Shown here: positions 62,584 to 64,000 of the stretch, piece after piece | Numbering within the stretch: position 1 is the first letter of the stretch | How the letters are laid out: each line of letters starts with the position of its first letter | From: Gammaproteobacteria bacterium | Lineage (GTDB): Bacteria; Pseudomonadota; Gammaproteobacteria; Steroidobacterales; Steroidobacteraceae | DNA length: 64,000 nucleotides | Assembly: GCA_021323735.1 (NCBI GenBank) | Contig: JAJPKM010000016.1 | Location: 1 to 64,000 of the forward strand | Reading direction: 5' to 3' | The notes under the pieces: generated by a model | The model's input: the letters and a program-made list of their open reading frames with translations, nothing else | Databases searched by the model: none | Told to the model about the DNA's origin: nothing | Translations under genes and position numbers: made by a program

Positions 62584-63957
62584 TCAATGGTCGGCAGCGA
62601 CCGCGCCCTGCGATTTCAACAGCCCCAGCAGTTCGGCGGTTTTCGCCTGCATCAGCTCGACCGAACCGCGCGCCTCGACATTGAGGCGAATCAAGGGTTC
62701 GGTATTCGAGGTGCGCAAATTGAAGCGCCAGTCCGGAAATTCGAATGAAACCCCATCGGTGCGATCGAGCGTCATGGCCCCCGGCGCGTAGCGCTGTTCG
62801 AACGCCGCAATGGCCGCCTTGGCATCCGGCACCCGGTAATTGAGCTCCCCGCTCACCGGAAACAAGCCGATGCGCTTGCCCACCAAAGCGGAGAGCTTCT
62901 GTCCCGATTCGGACAGGATTTGCGCCACCACCAACCACGGAATCATGCCGCTGTCGCAGTAGGAAAAGCGGCGGAAGTAATGATGCGCGCTCATTTCTCC
63001 GCCGTACACCCCGTCCACCTCGCGCATGCGCTGCTTGATGAATGCATGCCCGGATTTGGACAGGACTGCTTCACCGCCGCCGGCCTCGACGATTTCGATG
63101 GTATTCCAGGTCAGGCGCGGATCATGCACCACCCTCCCGCCGGGCTGGCCGCGCAGCAAAATCGAGGCTAGCAAGCCGACGATGTAATACCCCTCGATGA
63201 AGCCGCCCTGCTCGTCGAACAGAAAACAGCGGTCGAAGTCCCCGTCCCAGGCAATGCCGAAATCCGCACCGGTCCGGCGGATCGCTTCCACCGTGGGCCG
63301 GCGGTTCTCTTCCAGCATGGGATTCGGGATCCCGTTCGGGAAATGGCCGTCCGGCTGATGATGCACTTTGACGAAGGTAAACGGCAGATGCGGTTCCAGC
63401 TGATCGACGATGAGCCCGGCACCGCCGTTGCCGGCATTCACCACGATTTTAAGCGGCTTCAATGAGGCCAAGTCCACATAGGACAACAGATGTGCCACGT
63501 AGGCTTGGGTGACGTCGATGCGGTGACGGAGTCCCGGATGCGTCGGGCTGGCGAACTCGGCGCGTTCCGCGAATCGGCGAATCTCGGCCAGGCCATTGTC
63601 GCCGCTGATCGGTTTGGACCCTTCCCGCACGAACTTCATGCCGTTGTAGTCCGGCGGATTGTGGCTTGCGGTGATCATGATGCCGCCATCGTAGCCACCG
63701 TCGAAGGTGGCGAAGTACACGCCTTCCGTGCCGCACACGCCGATGTCGTACACATCCACGCCGCTGTCGGTCAATCCGCGGCACACCGCATCGGTGAGAC
63801 CCGCACTGCTTAAGCGGATGTCGCGGCCGACGACGACGCGCTTCGGACTCAAGAATTGGGCGTAGCCGCGCGCAACACGATAGGCGACATCATCGTTGAG
63901 TTCGCTGGGGATTCGGCCGCGCAAGTCATAGGCCTTGAAACACGTGATCGAACTCAC
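62584..63957 (-). CDS. phosphomannomutase/phosphoglucomutase
   Basis: A 457 aa alpha-D-phosphohexomutase. The phosphoserine is in GGIMITASHNPPDYNGMKF. The metal site is in AWDGDFDRCFLFDEQG, the sugar loop in YGGEMSAHHYFRRF, and the phosphate loop in RTSNTEPLIRLNVEA. It interconverts mannose-6-P and mannose-1-P (and possibly the glucose forms), feeding GDP-mannose and related sugars. The GTG start overlaps the stop of the upstream ManC/AlgA-like gene (GTGA), so the mannose pair leads the arn genes in one operon. CpsG/AlgC-type names apply; which one is not resolvable. Confidence 0.95.
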   Translation of the reverse strand: MSSITCFKAYDLRGRIPSELNDDVAYRVARGYAQFLSPKRVVVGRDIRLSSAGLTDAVCRGLTDSGVDVYDIGVCGTEGVYFATFDGGYDGGIMITASHNPPDYNGMKFVREGSKPISGDNGLAEIRRFAERAEFASPTHPGLRHRIDVTQAYVAHLLSYVDLASLKPLKIVVNAGNGGAGLIVDQLEPHLPFTFVKVHHQPDGHFPNGIPNPMLEENRRPTVEAIRRTGADFGIAWDGDFDRCFLFDEQGGFIEGYYIVGLLASILLRGQPGGRVVHDPRLTWNTIEIVEAGGGEAVLSKSGHAFIKQRMREVDGVYGGEMSAHHYFRRFSYCDSGMIPWLVVAQILSESGQKLSALVGKRIGLFPVSGELNYRVPDAKAAIAAFEQRYAPGAMTLDRTDGVSFEFPDWRFNLRTSNTEPLIRLNVEARGSVELMQAKTAELLGLLKSQGAVAADH

Positions 63958-64000
63958 GTGTTGGTACCCTTGCGGCCGTAGCTATCCTCGAAGCGCACGA
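63954..64000 (-). CDS. C-terminal end of a mannose-1-phosphate guanylyltransferase-like gene (partial)
   Basis: Only the last 14 complete codons before the stop are inside the window. They read VRFEDSYGRKGTNT, which fits the C-terminus of ManC/AlgA-type bifunctional mannose-1-P guanylyltransferase/phosphomannose isomerase proteins (VRFEDxYGR near the end of the cupin domain). The stop overlaps the GTG of the phosphomannomutase gene. The call rests on this short stretch and on context. Confidence 0.6.
   Translation of the reverse strand, partial: VRFEDSYGRKGTNT

Overview
The window is GC-rich, gene-dense chromosomal DNA from a Gram-negative bacterium, most probably a gammaproteobacterium. The reasons are lipobox lipoproteins and an outer-membrane export system, a lipid A aminoarabinose (arn) operon, and a gltX gene flanked by tRNA-Ala and tRNA-Val as in enteric bacteria. 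The lineage call is an inference; no rRNA or species marker is present.

Layout. (1) 1-1.7 kb: tRNA-Ala(GGC), gltX and tRNA-Val(CAC). (2) 1.8-40.7 kb: a large cell-surface polysaccharide cluster in many short, alternating transcription units. It holds a cupin; an acyl carrier protein (ACP) behind a fused double alpha/beta hydrolase; a tandem-repeat IPT/TIG lipoprotein; an epimerase, GT4 and asparagine-synthase trio; two beta-helix lipoproteins around a GT32-like transferase; two acyltransferase-3 proteins; a Wzx-type flippase; an ATP-grasp/FAD-oxidoreductase pair; a GMC oxidoreductase; an O-antigen ligase/polymerase; a second ACP; a PIG-L deacetylase; several GT2/GT4 enzymes; WecB and WecG homologues; and finally the Wza-like, Wzz-like, BY-kinase-like and EpsL-like export set. 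A decayed copy of the tRNA-Val gene lies inside this cluster at 30.1 kb. (3) 40.9-46.2 kb: a small coiled-coil protein, then on the minus strand a PfkB (adenosine-kinase-like) kinase, metK, ahcY and the two subunits of a 3-oxoacid CoA-transferase. (4) 46.2-50.9 kb: two overlapping glycoside-hydrolase genes (amylo-1,6-glucosidase and GH63-type). (5) 50.9-55.4 kb: a GT2-GtrA fusion, a glutathione S-transferase, an alpha/beta hydrolase pseudogene, a secreted peroxiredoxin and a Fic protein with repeat operators at its promoter. (6) 55.5-64 kb: a tight minus-strand operon for 4-amino-4-deoxy-L-arabinose modification of lipid A. ArnA is split into two genes and one SMR protein stands in for ArnE/ArnF. 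It is preceded by phosphomannomutase and the tail of a ManC/AlgA-like gene.

How it fits together. The polysaccharide cluster carries sugar-nucleotide synthesis (WecB, epimerase), chain assembly (GTs), tailoring (acyl, amide, deacetyl and redox enzymes), flipping (Wzx), polymerisation or ligation, and export with length control (Wza/Wzz/kinase/EpsL). No initiating phosphoglycosyltransferase, exosortase or PEP-CTERM protein was found, although the asparagine synthase, the hydrolases, the GT4 and the EpsL/Wzz/kinase set resemble genes of exosortase-linked EPS clusters. The ACP/hydrolase/ATP-grasp/oxidoreductase part is the least explained.

Most N-termini were re-chosen from Shine-Dalgarno spacing, and several genes appear to use GTG or TTG.
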